A stretch of 41,145 nt of DNA from assembly GCF_014596515.1 (NCBI RefSeq), contig NZ_MSJQ01000023.1, positions 1-41,145 on the forward strand, given 5' to 3'. The stretch's first letter is position 1. Every line of letters begins with the position of its first letter. The notes under the pieces are model-generated. The model worked only from the letters and a program-made list of their open reading frames with translations, was not told where the DNA came from and ran no database searches. The translations under genes and the position numbers were made by a program. Positions 1 to 8,240 of this stretch are shown piece by piece. The stretch comes from Streptomyces sp. CBMA156. GTDB lineage: Bacteria > Actinomycetota > Actinomycetes > Streptomycetales > Streptomycetaceae.

Positions 1-180
1 GTCCGGGGCGGCGGTGTGCTTGCGGAAGTCCACCCGCGGGTCCTGGCCGGCCGCCGTCTCGGCAGCCGCCGTCTCGACAGCCTCCGCCGCAGCCGCCGCC
101 GGGTCCGCGTGCGTACCGGCCCCCGCGACCGCGGGCGACTCCGGCCCCGGGACGGGCGGCTCGGACTCAGGCTTGGACAC
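1..180 (-). CDS. Partial N-terminus of an unknown Pro/Ala/Glu-rich protein
   Basis: Only the first 60 codons are inside the window. The GTG start at 180 follows a GGGGGAG ribosome binding site. The residues are a low-complexity, probably disordered tail rich in Pro, Ala and Glu, ending in a more ordinary stretch (DPRVDFRKH). There is no signal peptide or membrane segment in the visible part. The family cannot be recognised from this fragment. It belongs to the chromosomal flank rather than the cluster. Confidence 0.6.
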   Translation of the reverse strand, partial: MSKPESEPPVPGPESPAVAGAGTHADPAAAAAEAVETAAAETAAGQDPRVDFRKHTAAPD

Positions 181-329
181 GTGGACTCCCCCAACCCGCC
201 GCGGCGGGCACTCGGCTCGGCACTCGGCACCATGGCTCGGACCCGAACGGGCCCGATCTGAACGGTCGCGCGACTTTACCCGATCTTTCCGAACGCCTGC
301 CCGTCCTCCCCGGCCCGCCGTCCGCCCGC

Positions 330-1148
330 TCAGCCGCGGGCCAGGACCTCCCCGTGCAGCATCGAGAACCAGCCGTCCCCGGCGTCGCTCCACTCCCGCC
401 AGCCGGCCGCGATCCGGTCCAGCTCGTCCGGCTCCGCGAAGCCCCGCTCGACCGCCGTCCGGCCCAGCGCGGTGCCGGTGACCCGGTCCGCCCACATCCC
501 GCCCCACCAGGCGCGCTGCCCGGGCGTCGCGTACGTCCAGGTGGTGGCGCTCGCGGTGACCTCGGTGAAGCCGGCCGCCCTGGCCCAGGACAGCAGCCGC
601 CGGCCGGCGTCCGGCTCGCCGCCGTTGGCGCGGGCGGTCCGCCGGTACAGCTCCAGCCACCGGTCCAGCGCGGGCACCTCGGGGAACCAGGTCATCGAGG
701 CGTAGTCGACGTCCCGGGCCGCGACCACCCCGCCCGGCGCCGTCACCCGCCGCAGCTCGCGCAGCGCGGCCACCGGGTCGGCCACGTGCTGCAGCACCTG
801 GTGGGCGTGCACGACGTCGAACTCGCCGTCCCGGTACGGCAGCCGGTGCACGTCGGCGCGCTCGAAGACGACGTTGGACAGGCCCCGCCCGGCGACGTAC
901 CCGGCGGCCTGCTCCAGCACCTCGGCGGAGGTGTCCACCGCCACCACCCGCCCCTGGGGGCCGACCAGCCCGGCCAGGTCCGCGGTGATCGTGCCCGGCC
1001 CGCAGCCGACGTCCAGCAGGGACTGCCCGGGCCGCAGTCCGGGCAGCAGGTAGCCAGCCGAGTCGGCGGCGGTGCGGGAGCGGTGCGAGCGCAGCACGGC
1101 CTCCTGGTGGCCGTGGGTGTAGACGGCGGCGGGCTGCGGTCCGGTCAT
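330..1148 (-). CDS. Class I SAM-dependent methyltransferase
   Basis: This 272-residue protein has the Rossmann methyltransferase signature LLDVGCGPGT near residues 44-53, an acidic residue in the VVAVDTS strand, and the later FDVVHAHQVLQHV and APGGVV motifs of the Methyltransf_11/25 group (UbiE/menaquinone-like). It should transfer a methyl group from SAM to an unidentified small molecule in the cytosol. It is a single gene, divergent from the RibD-like pair. There is no evidence linking it to the cluster that begins after 3255. Confidence 0.85.
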   Translation of the reverse strand: MTGPQPAAVYTHGHQEAVLRSHRSRTAADSAGYLLPGLRPGQSLLDVGCGPGTITADLAGLVGPQGRVVAVDTSAEVLEQAAGYVAGRGLSNVVFERADVHRLPYRDGEFDVVHAHQVLQHVADPVAALRELRRVTAPGGVVAARDVDYASMTWFPEVPALDRWLELYRRTARANGGEPDAGRRLLSWARAAGFTEVTASATTWTYATPGQRAWWGGMWADRVTGTALGRTAVERGFAEPDELDRIAAGWREWSDAGDGWFSMLHGEVLARG

Positions 1149-1312
1149 GAGGTCCCCCTGGGCGTGGTCGGCTCCGATGTTCCGCGACGCCCCCGACGCT
1201 ACTCGCCGTCCCGCATTCCGAGAAGATCTGTCTCAGATGTCGAACGGGGGGCGCCGGGGCGGGACCGGCCGGCCGTACCGTGGAGGCGCCCCCGACAGAA
1301 CGGTCCCCGCCC

Positions 1313-1999
1313 ATGCCCGGCCAGCGCCCCTTCGTCCTGCTGAGCGCCGCCGTCTCGCTCGACGGCCACCTCGACGACGCCTCCCCCGACCGGCTGCTGC
1401 TCTCCGGCGCCGCCGACTTCGACCGGGTGGACGAGGAGCGCGCGGCCGCCGACGCGATCCTGGTCGGCGGCAACACCCTGCGCGCCGACAACCCCCGGCT
1501 GCTGGTCGACGACCCCGGGCGGCGGGCCGCCCGGCTGGCGGCCGGCCGGCCCGAGCACCCGCTGAAGGTGACGCTCAGCGCGAGCGGCGCGCTCGACGGC
1601 GGGCTGCGGTTCTGGCACACCGGCGGCGCCAAGCTCGCCTACACCACGGACGCCGGGGCCGCGGCGCTGCGCCCCCGGCTGGACGGACTGGCCGAGGTGG
1701 TCGCGCTCGGCGGCGCGGTGGACCTCGGCGCGGTGCTGGACGACCTGGGCGCGCGCGGGGTGCGCCGGCTGATGGTCGAGGGCGGCGGGGGCGTGCACAC
1801 CCAGTTCCTGGCCCAGGGCCTGGCGGACGAGCTCCAGCTCGCCGTCGCCCCGCTGCTGGTCGGCCAGGCCGAGGCCCCCCGGTTCGTCCGCCCGGCCGCG
1901 TTCCCCGGCGGACCGGCCCGGCGGATGCGGCTGCTGGGGGCACGTACGGTGGGCGACGTCGTCCTGCTCAGGTACGCCCCGAAGGAGCCCGCGCCGTGA
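1313..1999 (+). CDS. RibD C-terminal-like reductase (dihydrofolate reductase fold)
   Basis: The protein has about 228 residues from the ATG at 1313; a GTG at 1280 is an alternative start and neither has a clear ribosome binding site. It begins with FVLLSAAVSLDGHLD and contains AILVGGNTLRADNPRLLV and LMVEGGGGVHTQFL, the signatures of the RibD_C pyrimidine reductase domain that uses NADPH on the ribosylamino-pyrimidine of riboflavin synthesis. Its stop overlaps the start of a deaminase gene (GTGA), so the two halves of a bifunctional RibD appear as separate coupled genes. The true substrate could instead be a related pyrimidine or a specialised metabolite. Confidence 0.8.
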   Translation: MPGQRPFVLLSAAVSLDGHLDDASPDRLLLSGAADFDRVDEERAAADAILVGGNTLRADNPRLLVDDPGRRAARLAAGRPEHPLKVTLSASGALDGGLRFWHTGGAKLAYTTDAGAAALRPRLDGLAEVVALGGAVDLGAVLDDLGARGVRRLMVEGGGGVHTQFLAQGLADELQLAVAPLLVGQAEAPRFVRPAAFPGGPARRMRLLGARTVGDVVLLRYAPKEPAP

Positions 2000-2454
2000 C
2001 CGAGCCCGCGTCCACCGACCTCGCCCACCTGCGCCGGGCCGTCGAACTCTCCCGCCGCTGCCCGCCGTCCGGGACGGCGTTCTCGGTCGGCGCGGTGGTC
2101 GTCGGCGCCGACGGCACGGTGCTGGCGGAGGGGTACAGCCGGGAGACGGACCCGCACGACCACGCCGAGGAGGCGGCCCTGGCCAAGCTGCCCGCGGGCG
2201 ACCCGCGGCTGCGCGGGGCGACCGTCTACAGCTCGCTGGAGCCCTGCGGGCAGCGCGCCTCGCGGCCGGTGCCGTGCGCCCGGCTGCTCGTCGCGGCGGG
2301 CGTGCCGCGGGTGGTGGTGGCCTGGCGGGAGCCGGACCTGTTCGTCACCGACTGCCAGGGCACCGCGCTGCTGGAGGCCGCCGGGGTCGAGGTGGTGGAG
2401 CTGCCGGAGCTGGCCGGGGAGGCCCGGGCGGTCAACATCCACCTGCTCGGCTGA
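1996..2454 (+). CDS. Cytidine/deoxycytidylate-type zinc deaminase, RibD N-terminal-like
   Basis: The protein has 152 residues from a GTG start that overlaps the previous stop codon. HAEEAAL supplies the zinc-binding His and catalytic Glu, and SLEPCGQRASRPVPCARLL supplies the two zinc-binding Cys (PC-x(8)-C), as in the dCMP/RibD deaminase family. Together with the upstream RibD_C-like reductase it forms a split deaminase/reductase pair. Flanking gene; no link to the cluster is visible. Confidence 0.8.
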   Translation: MTEPASTDLAHLRRAVELSRRCPPSGTAFSVGAVVVGADGTVLAEGYSRETDPHDHAEEAALAKLPAGDPRLRGATVYSSLEPCGQRASRPVPCARLLVAAGVPRVVVAWREPDLFVTDCQGTALLEAAGVEVVELPELAGEARAVNIHLLG

Positions 2455-2529
2455 ACTTTTGTATCATCGGGAAACAAAGAGCTTTCGTTTCCGGCTCTCC
2501 CGCAGCCATTCTCCCCGAGGAGCCGTCCC

Positions 2530-3192
2530 ATGTCCGCTGCCCCCGTCCGGCTGACCGCCCGCGCCGTCCTCCTGGACATGGACGGAACCCTGGTCGACTC
2601 CGATGCCGTGGTCGAGCGCTGCTGGAGCCGCTGGGCCGAGCGGCACGGCCTGGACCCCGCCGAGGTGCTCGCCGTCGCCCACGGCCGCCAGGGCCACGCG
2701 ACCATGGCCGTCCTGCTGCCCGAGCGCCCGGTCGAGGCCAACCTGGCCGACAACGAGCTGATGCTCGCCGAGGAGCGCGCCGACACCGAGGGCGTCGTCC
2801 CGGTGCCCGGTGCGCCCGCCTTCCTCGCCTCGCTGGCCGGCCTCCCGCACGCCCTGGTCACCTCCGCCGACCAGCCGCTCGCCCGGGTCAGGATGGCCGC
2901 CGCCGGCCTGCCGCTGCCGCCCGTCCTGGTCACCGCCGAGTCCGTCGGCGCCAGCAAGCCCGACCCCGAGGGCTTCCTCAAGGGCGCCGCCGCCCTCGGC
3001 TTCGCCCCCGCCGACTGCGTCGCCTTCGAGGACTCAGGCGCCGGCATCGCCGCCGCCAGGGCGGCCGGCGTCCGGGTCGTCGGCGTCGGCCCGCGCGCCC
3101 TCCCCCACCGGCCGGACGCCCAGGCCGGCACCCTCGCCGCCGTCACCGTCACCGCCGGGCCCGACGGCATGCTGACCGTCACCGTCGGCTGA
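2530..3192 (+). CDS. HAD-superfamily sugar-phosphatase-like hydrolase
   Basis: The 220-residue protein carries all HAD motifs: DMDGTLVDSD (nucleophile and acid Asp), ALVTSADQ (motif II), SKPDPEGF (motif III Lys) and FEDSGAGIAAARAAG (motif IV). The size and cap suggest a beta-phosphoglucomutase or sugar-phosphate phosphatase-like member; the substrate is not predictable. The ATG follows GAGGAG. The 75 bp before it is unusually AT-rich for this region (around 2455-2500) and probably holds its own promoter. Confidence 0.85.
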   Translation: MSAAPVRLTARAVLLDMDGTLVDSDAVVERCWSRWAERHGLDPAEVLAVAHGRQGHATMAVLLPERPVEANLADNELMLAEERADTEGVVPVPGAPAFLASLAGLPHALVTSADQPLARVRMAAAGLPLPPVLVTAESVGASKPDPEGFLKGAAALGFAPADCVAFEDSGAGIAAARAAGVRVVGVGPRALPHRPDAQAGTLAAVTVTAGPDGMLTVTVG

Positions 3193-3217
3193 GTCCGCCG
3201 CCGGCCCGGGACACCCG

Positions 3218-3255
3218 GCCGCCCGGGCCCCGTACGGACACGGGACCCGGGCGGC
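3218..3255. terminator. Strong convergent terminator at the left cluster border
   Basis: A 10-bp arm GCCGCCCGGG pairs with CCCGGGCGGC. After one C/A mismatch, CCCGT pairs with ACGGG around a 6-nt loop. It lies between the ends of the HAD gene (plus) and cysN (minus), so it can serve both directions. It separates ordinary chromosomal genes from the cluster. Confidence 0.75.
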
Positions 3256-3276
3256 AAACGGCGAAGCGGACCGGGG

Positions 3277-4581
3277 CTACCGCTCCGCCGCCTCGATCAT
3301 CCCGGCGGCGAGCGTCGCCCCGTCCTGCGGGTCGATGAGCAGGAACGAGCCGGTCCGCCGGTTCTCCCGGTAGTCGTCGACCGCGAGCGGCTCGGCGGTG
3401 CGGATCCGCACGCCGCCGATGTCGTTGACGGAGAGTCCGTCCTCGCAGGGCAGCCGCCGGGCGTCGGTGACGTCGATGCGGTGGTCGATCCGCTCCACCA
3501 CCGCGGGGACCGTCCTGGTGGTGTGCTTGAGCAGGACGCGCTGCCGCTCGCGCAGCGGGCGCTCGTGCAGGTGGCACAGGTTCGCGGTGATGTTCCGCAG
3601 GACCCGGGGGGCCGGGCCCGCGGCCAGCATGTCGCCCCGGGAGATGTCGACGTCGTCGGCGAGCCGGACGGCCACCGACTGCGGCGCCCACACCCGGTCG
3701 GCCTCCTTGCCGAGCACGGTGAGGCCGGCCACCGTACTGGTCTCCCCGGACGGCTGGACGGCCACCGGGTCGCCCACCCTGAGCTGCCCGGAGGCGAGCT
3801 GACCGGCCAGCCAGCGCTCCACCCGGTCGCCCGAGGGGTGCCGGACCACGTACTGCACCGGCAGCCGCAGCGGCCGGCCGGCCGGCTCCGCTCCGAGCGG
3901 CACGCCCTCCAGGTGGGACAGCAGGGTCTCGCCGCCGTACCAGTCCATCCTGGCCGACGGTTCGACCACGTTGTCGCCGGTCAGCGCGGACATCGGGATG
4001 GCGGTGACGTCGGTGATGCCCAACTCGCGGGCCCGGCGGCCGAACTCGTCCACGATCCCGGTGAAGACGGACTCCCGGAAGTCGACCGCGTCCATCTTGT
4101 TGACCGCCAGCACGATGTGCGGCACCCGCAGCAGGGCCGCGATCGCGCCGTGCCTCATGGTCTGGGCGACCACGCCGTTGCGCGCGTCGACCAGGATCAC
4201 CGCCAGGTCGGCGGTGGAGGCGCCGGTCACCATGTTGCGCGTGTACTGCACGTGCCCCGGGGTGTCCGCGAGGATGAACCGCCGCGCCGGCGTCGCGAAG
4301 TAGCGGTAGGCCACGTCGATGGTGATGCCCTGTTCCCGCTCCGCCCGCAGGCCGTCGGTGAGCAGGGCCAGGTCGGGGCTGTCCTGCCCGCGCCTGCGGG
4401 ACACCTCCTCGATGGCCAGCGCCTGGTCGGCCAGGACCGACTTGGTGTCGTAGAGCAGCCGTCCCACCAGGGTCGACTTGCCGTCGTCGACCGACCCGCA
4501 GGTGGCCAGCCTCAGCAGGCCGCCCGAGGGCCGGCCGGTGGAGCGCGTCTGATCTGCCGCTTCCGCGACGCCCGTTGACAT
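3277..4581 (-). CDS. cysN: Sulfate adenylyltransferase subunit 1 (CysN GTPase)
   Basis: The protein has 434 residues with the P-loop GSVDDGKST, the switch motif DTPGH and the NKMD guanine motif of the EF-Tu-like CysN GTPase. With CysD it forms ATP sulfurylase (ATP + sulfate to APS), driven by GTP hydrolysis. There is no fused CysC domain at the C-terminus; APS kinase is a separate gene upstream. It is the last gene of the lysY-lysZ-cysC-cysD-cysN operon and starts 2 nt after the cysD stop. Its place in this operon points to PAPS supply for a sulfotransferase rather than to cysteine synthesis. Confidence 0.93.
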   Translation of the reverse strand: MSTGVAEAADQTRSTGRPSGGLLRLATCGSVDDGKSTLVGRLLYDTKSVLADQALAIEEVSRRRGQDSPDLALLTDGLRAEREQGITIDVAYRYFATPARRFILADTPGHVQYTRNMVTGASTADLAVILVDARNGVVAQTMRHGAIAALLRVPHIVLAVNKMDAVDFRESVFTGIVDEFGRRARELGITDVTAIPMSALTGDNVVEPSARMDWYGGETLLSHLEGVPLGAEPAGRPLRLPVQYVVRHPSGDRVERWLAGQLASGQLRVGDPVAVQPSGETSTVAGLTVLGKEADRVWAPQSVAVRLADDVDISRGDMLAAGPAPRVLRNITANLCHLHERPLRERQRVLLKHTTRTVPAVVERIDHRIDVTDARRLPCEDGLSVNDIGGVRIRTAEPLAVDDYRENRRTGSFLLIDPQDGATLAAGMIEAAER

Positions 4582-4583
4582 GT

Positions 4584-5546
4584 CTAGAAGTACCCTTCTC
4601 GCTTGCGGTCCTCCATGGCTGCCTCGGACAACCGGTCGTCGGCCCTGCTCGCACCGCGCTCGGTCACCCGGCTCGCGGAGATCTCCGCGATCACCTCACC
4701 CACCGTCGAGGCGGACGAGTCGACCGCGCCGGTGCAGGACATGTCGCCGACCGTGCGGTACCTGACCTGACGGTCGACCACGGACTCGCCGTCCCTGGGA
4801 CCGCCCCAGTCGCCGGGCGCCAGCCACATGCCGTCGCGCCGGAACACCTTGCGCCAGTGCGCGAAGTAGATCTCCGGCAGCTCGATGCCCTCGTGCTCGA
4901 TGTACTGCCAGACGTCCAGTTCGGTCCAGTTGGACAGCGGGAAGACGCGGAAGTGCTCACCGGCCTGGTGCTGGCCGTTGTAGAGCTGCCACAGCTCGGG
5001 CCGCTGCCTGCGCGGCTCCCAGGCGCCGAACTCGTCCCGCAGGCTGAACACCCGCTCCTTGGCGCGTGCCTTCTCCTCGTCGCGCCGGCCGCCGCCGAAG
5101 ACCGCGCCGTAGCGGCCGTCCCGGATGGCGTCCAGCAGCGGAACGGTCTGGAGCGGATTGCGGGTGCCGTCCGGCCGCTCGCGCAGCGTCCCGGCGTCGA
5201 TGTAGTCCTGCACGGACGCCACGTCGAGCCGCAGGCCGTGCTTCCCGACGACCCGGTCGCGGTAGGCGAGCACCTCGGGGAAGTTGTGGCCGGTGTCCAC
5301 GTGCAGCAGGGAGAACGGCAGCGGGGCCGGGGCGAACGCCTTGAGCGCCACGTGCAGCATGACGATCGAGTCCTTGCCGCCGGAGAACAGCAGCGTCGAC
5401 CGGTCGAACTCCCCCGCCACCTCGCGGAAGATGTGCGCCGCCTCGGCCTCCAGCGCCTCCAGGTGCGTCAGCGGGGGCGCCGGGTCCGGCAGCGGGCCGG
5501 GGTCCCCGGGGCGGTCGGCGGCCACCGGCCGCGCGGGGGCCGTCAC
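4584..5546 (-). CDS. cysD: Sulfate adenylyltransferase subunit 2 (CysD)
   Basis: The protein has 320 residues with the PP-loop SGGKDS of the CysD family and typical segments HVDTGHNFPE, GGRRDEEKARAKER and FPLSNWTELDVW. It makes adenylyl sulfate from ATP and sulfate together with CysN. The GTG start at 5546 overlaps the cysC stop (GTGA), giving translational coupling. The C-terminus ends in KREGYF as in true CysD proteins, so the gene looks intact. Confidence 0.93.
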   Translation of the reverse strand: MTAPARPVAADRPGDPGPLPDPAPPLTHLEALEAEAAHIFREVAGEFDRSTLLFSGGKDSIVMLHVALKAFAPAPLPFSLLHVDTGHNFPEVLAYRDRVVGKHGLRLDVASVQDYIDAGTLRERPDGTRNPLQTVPLLDAIRDGRYGAVFGGGRRDEEKARAKERVFSLRDEFGAWEPRRQRPELWQLYNGQHQAGEHFRVFPLSNWTELDVWQYIEHEGIELPEIYFAHWRKVFRRDGMWLAPGDWGGPRDGESVVDRQVRYRTVGDMSCTGAVDSSASTVGEVIAEISASRVTERGASRADDRLSEAAMEDRKREGYF

Positions 5547-6106
5547 GACAGGCCCCGGGCGGTGAGCAGCGCACGCACCTGCCGGACCGACTCGTCGACG
5601 GTCTGGTCCTGGGTGTGGACGCGCAGATCGGGGTCGACCGGCACCTCGTAGGGGTCGTCCGCGCCGGTGAGACCGCTGAGTTCGCCCGCCGCCTGCCTGG
5701 CGTAGAGGCTCTTGACGTCCCGGTCGGCGCAGACCTCCAGCGGGGTCGCCACGTGCACCTCGGCGTAGCGCGCGCCGCGCGCCGCGTGCAGCTCGCGGAC
5801 CGCCGCGCGGGACTGCGCGTACGGGGCGATGACCGGCACCAGCACGGTGACGCCGTGCTCGGCGAGCAGGGCCGCCACGTAGCCGATCCGCCGCACGTTG
5901 ACGTCCCGGTCCTCCTTCGAGAACCCCAGCTCGGCGGAGAGGGCGGCGCGGACCTCGTCGCCGTCGAGCACCTGGACCCGGTGCCCCTCGGCGCGCAGTC
6001 GCCCGGCGAGGCCCGTCGCGATGGTGGTCTTGCCCGCGCTGGGCAGCCCGGTCAGCCAGACCGTGCCGCCCTGCCACTCGGCGGGCGTGCCGTTCGGTTC
6101 GCTCAT
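5543..6106 (-). CDS. cysC: Adenylylsulfate (APS) kinase
   Basis: The protein has 187 residues with the P-loop GLPSAGKTT, LDGDEVRAALS, and the FSKEDRDVNVRRIG and APYAQSRAAVRE segments of APS kinase. It phosphorylates APS to PAPS, the sulfuryl donor. The ATG overlaps the lysZ stop (ATGA), so PAPS formation is translationally coupled to the amino-group carrier pathway. No PAPS reductase or sulfite reductase gene is present, which argues against an assimilatory role. Confidence 0.93.
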   Translation of the reverse strand: MSEPNGTPAEWQGGTVWLTGLPSAGKTTIATGLAGRLRAEGHRVQVLDGDEVRAALSAELGFSKEDRDVNVRRIGYVAALLAEHGVTVLVPVIAPYAQSRAAVRELHAARGARYAEVHVATPLEVCADRDVKSLYARQAAGELSGLTGADDPYEVPVDPDLRVHTQDQTVDESVRQVRALLTARGLS

Positions 6107-6975
6107 GTGCGGATCTCCCTTTCACGAGAGCTGTGGGTCGGCGTCCCCGCGTGGGAGATGTGCACCGTGGTGCCGGCCCCCGCGAGTGCCCGGCTGACGG
6201 GTTCGGGGGTGCGTCCGTCCGCGATGCGCACGGTGGCGACGCCGCCGGCGAGCGCTTCGCGCGCGGCGATGAGCTTGAGCGCCATGCCGCCGGTGGCGGA
6301 CGGGTCGGGCGGGCCCGCCGGGGATATCCCGAGGGTGCTCCGCAGGCTGGCCGGGTCGCCGGGGTCGGCGAGGACCCCGGGGGCGCCGGTGAGCAGCAGG
6401 AGCCGGTCCGCGCCGAGTGCGGCGGCCAGGGCCGCCGCGGCGCGGTCGGCGTCGACGTTGACGGGCCGGTCGTTCTCGTCGATGGCGGGCGGTGAGACCA
6501 CCGGGACGAAGCCGGCCCGCAGGAGGGTCTCGGGGAGCGTGGTGTCGACCGTGTCGATCCGGCCGCTGTGGTTGTCGCGGATCAGCACGGTGCGGCCGTC
6601 GACGACGGCGCGGACGGCGGACTTCCGGCGGGCGCGGAGCATCCCGCCGTCCATGCCGGTGAGGCCGACCGCGGGCACCTTGTGGCGGGAGAGCTCCGCC
6701 ACGAGTCCCGGCTTGACCGAGCCCGCCAGGGCGAGGACGACCACTTCGAGGGTGTCCGGGTCGGTGTAGCGCGCGGACACGTTGTCCGGCGCGACGAGGG
6801 TGCGTTGGGCGACGCCGAGTCGGCCGGCGAGGCGGCCGATCTCGCCCGAGCCGCCGTGGACGAGGAGGATCGAGTGGCCCTCGTGGACGAGGCCGGCGAT
6901 GTCGGCGCAGATGCCCGCGGCGTCCACGGCCGGGTTGCCGCCGCATTTGACGACGGTCAGCGGTTTGGTGGTCAC
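6103..6975 (-). CDS. lysZ: [LysW]-aminoadipate/glutamate kinase (LysZ-type, amino acid kinase family)
   Basis: The protein has 290 residues. VVKCGGNPAV, LLVHGGSGEIG and GLTGMDGGM match N-acetylglutamate kinase/LysZ proteins. Start is GTG at 6975 behind GGAG. In carrier-protein pathways this kinase phosphorylates the side-chain carboxylate of the amino acid whose alpha-amino group is tied to the C-terminal Glu of LysW. The carrier reading is preferred over arginine ArgB because the window also holds LysW, LysX, LysY and LysK homologues and no other arginine genes. It sits 21 nt after lysY and is coupled to cysC. Confidence 0.88.
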   Translation of the reverse strand: MTTKPLTVVKCGGNPAVDAAGICADIAGLVHEGHSILLVHGGSGEIGRLAGRLGVAQRTLVAPDNVSARYTDPDTLEVVVLALAGSVKPGLVAELSRHKVPAVGLTGMDGGMLRARRKSAVRAVVDGRTVLIRDNHSGRIDTVDTTLPETLLRAGFVPVVSPPAIDENDRPVNVDADRAAAALAAALGADRLLLLTGAPGVLADPGDPASLRSTLGISPAGPPDPSATGGMALKLIAAREALAGGVATVRIADGRTPEPVSRALAGAGTTVHISHAGTPTHSSREREIRT

Positions 6976-6996
6976 GGTCGCTCCGGTTGGCCGGGG

Positions 6997-8028
6997 TTAC
7001 AGGGGGTGGAGGCCGGGGAAGGTCAGGCCGAGGTTCTCGGGTAGTCCCATGCGGATGTTGAAACACTGAAGGGCGTTGCCGGAGCCGCCCTTGACCAGGT
7101 TGTCCAGCGCGGCGATGGTGGTCAGCCGGCCGGTGTCCTCGTCGAGGGCGTAGCCCACGTCGCAGAAGTTGGACCCCAGCAGGATCTTCGGGTCCGGGTA
7201 GCGGAAGATGCCGCGCTGGTGCGCGACGATGCGGACGAAGGGCTCCTCGGCGTACTGCTCGCGGTAGGCCCGGCGCACGGTCTTCAGGTCCACGCCGGGG
7301 CGCAGGGTGGCGTGGCAGATGGTCTGGACGCCGCGGACCGCCTCGACGCCGGTGGCGGTCATCGCGGCCGACAGGCCGAGGTGCCGGGAGATCTCGGCTT
7401 CGTGCCGGTGCCCGGTCGGTGCGAACACCCGCATGGCACCGCTGCGTTCGGCGTGCAGGTTGGCCGGGCCTGCGGTGGCGCCCGAGCCGCTGGACCCGGT
7501 GCGGGCGTCGAACTGGGCCCCCCGGTCGAGGTCGATCAGGCCGCGGGCCACCAGGGGGTGCAGGGCGAGCACGCCGGCCGTGGCCATGCAGCCGGGAACG
7601 CTGATCAGGTCCGCGGAGCGCAGGCCCTCGCGGTACAGCTCGGGCAGCCCGGGCACGAAGTCGCCCAGCAGGTGCGGGGCCTGGTGCTCCTCGCCGTAGT
7701 AGCGCCGGAAGACCTCGGTGTCGTCGAGCCGGAAGTCCCCGGTCAGGTCGACGACGACCTTGGAGCGCCGGGTCCACTGCTCGACCTGGGTCATCGCCAC
7801 CCGGTGCGGCAGCGCCAGGAACACCGCGTCGCAGTCCGGGACCTCCTCGGCCGCGCAGAACGACAGATCGGTGGAGGACCGCAGGTTCGGGTGCACGCCG
7901 TCGATCCGCTTGCCGGGGAAGCGGGACGAGACCGCGCCCACCAGCTCGACCCCGGGGTGTCCCAGCAACAGCCGCAGCAGCTCCCCGCCGATGTAGCCGG
8001 CCGCGCCGACCACCGCCACCCGCATCAT
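6997..8028 (-). CDS. lysY: [LysW]-aminoacyl phosphate reductase (LysY/ArgC-type)
   Basis: The protein has 343 residues with the nucleotide-binding motif VVGAAGYIGGELLRLL at the N-terminus, the catalytic Cys147 in SVPGCMAT, and GSGNALQCFNIRMG near the end, as in the AGPR family. It should reduce the LysW-bound acyl phosphate to a semialdehyde with NADPH. ATG at 8028 follows GAGGGGG. It is the first gene of the lysYZ-cysCDN operon and is preceded by one of four copies of a shared promoter module (8107-8207). The semialdehyde is the expected acceptor for the transketolase at 27585-29392. Confidence 0.9.
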   Translation of the reverse strand: MMRVAVVGAAGYIGGELLRLLLGHPGVELVGAVSSRFPGKRIDGVHPNLRSSTDLSFCAAEEVPDCDAVFLALPHRVAMTQVEQWTRRSKVVVDLTGDFRLDDTEVFRRYYGEEHQAPHLLGDFVPGLPELYREGLRSADLISVPGCMATAGVLALHPLVARGLIDLDRGAQFDARTGSSGSGATAGPANLHAERSGAMRVFAPTGHRHEAEISRHLGLSAAMTATGVEAVRGVQTICHATLRPGVDLKTVRRAYREQYAEEPFVRIVAHQRGIFRYPDPKILLGSNFCDVGYALDEDTGRLTTIAALDNLVKGGSGNALQCFNIRMGLPENLGLTFPGLHPL

Positions 8029-8106
8029 GACCGCACCCCCCTCGCCGACATGCTCCGACCCACCACCACGACTCCCTCCATCGCGAACCGACCATCCGTC
8101 ACAGGG

Positions 8107-8207
8107 AAACTACGTACCCGGCCGTACCTCTCGCGTCCGCGGCAAACGCATTCCGCAGGACGCACCGCACTGACGTCGCCGCCGCGCGGCTACACGCTCC
8201 GATTACC
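8107..8207 (-). promoter_or_regulatory. Shared cluster promoter module, copy 1 (before lysY)
   Basis: Read on the minus strand, a 50-bp block (8207 to 8158) starts GGTAATC and ends GTCAGTGC-GGTGCGTCC. Then come 17 nt, GCGGACGC (8140-8133), 20 nt and a -10-like TAGTTT (8112-8107). The same order and spacing recurs upstream of the dioxygenase gene, lysW and lysX. The lysY ATG is 78 nt past the -10. The GCGGACGC box lies where a -35 would be, which suggests activator-dependent transcription. Confidence 0.75.
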
Positions 8208-8236
8208 CGGTGTCCGGTGCCGTCGCCCGGACGCCG
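8208..8236 (-). terminator. Hairpin after the C45 hydrolase gene
   Basis: CGGTGTCCGG pairs with CCGGACGCCG through a T-G wobble around a 9-nt loop. It lies 5 bp past the stop of the 8241-9263 gene and directly next to promoter module copy 1. It probably ends the hydrazine operon and insulates it from the lysY operon. Confidence 0.55.
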
Positions 8237-8240
8237 GCCG

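Noticed and set aside
3277..6106. Assimilatory sulfate reduction operon
   Set aside because: No PAPS/APS reductase, sulfite reductase or sulfate transporter gene is present, and a sulfotransferase gene is in the cluster.
6103..8028. Arginine biosynthesis argB-argC
   Set aside because: No argJ, argD, argF or argR is nearby, the genes share an operon with PAPS genes, and LysW, LysX and LysK are in the same window under the same promoter module.
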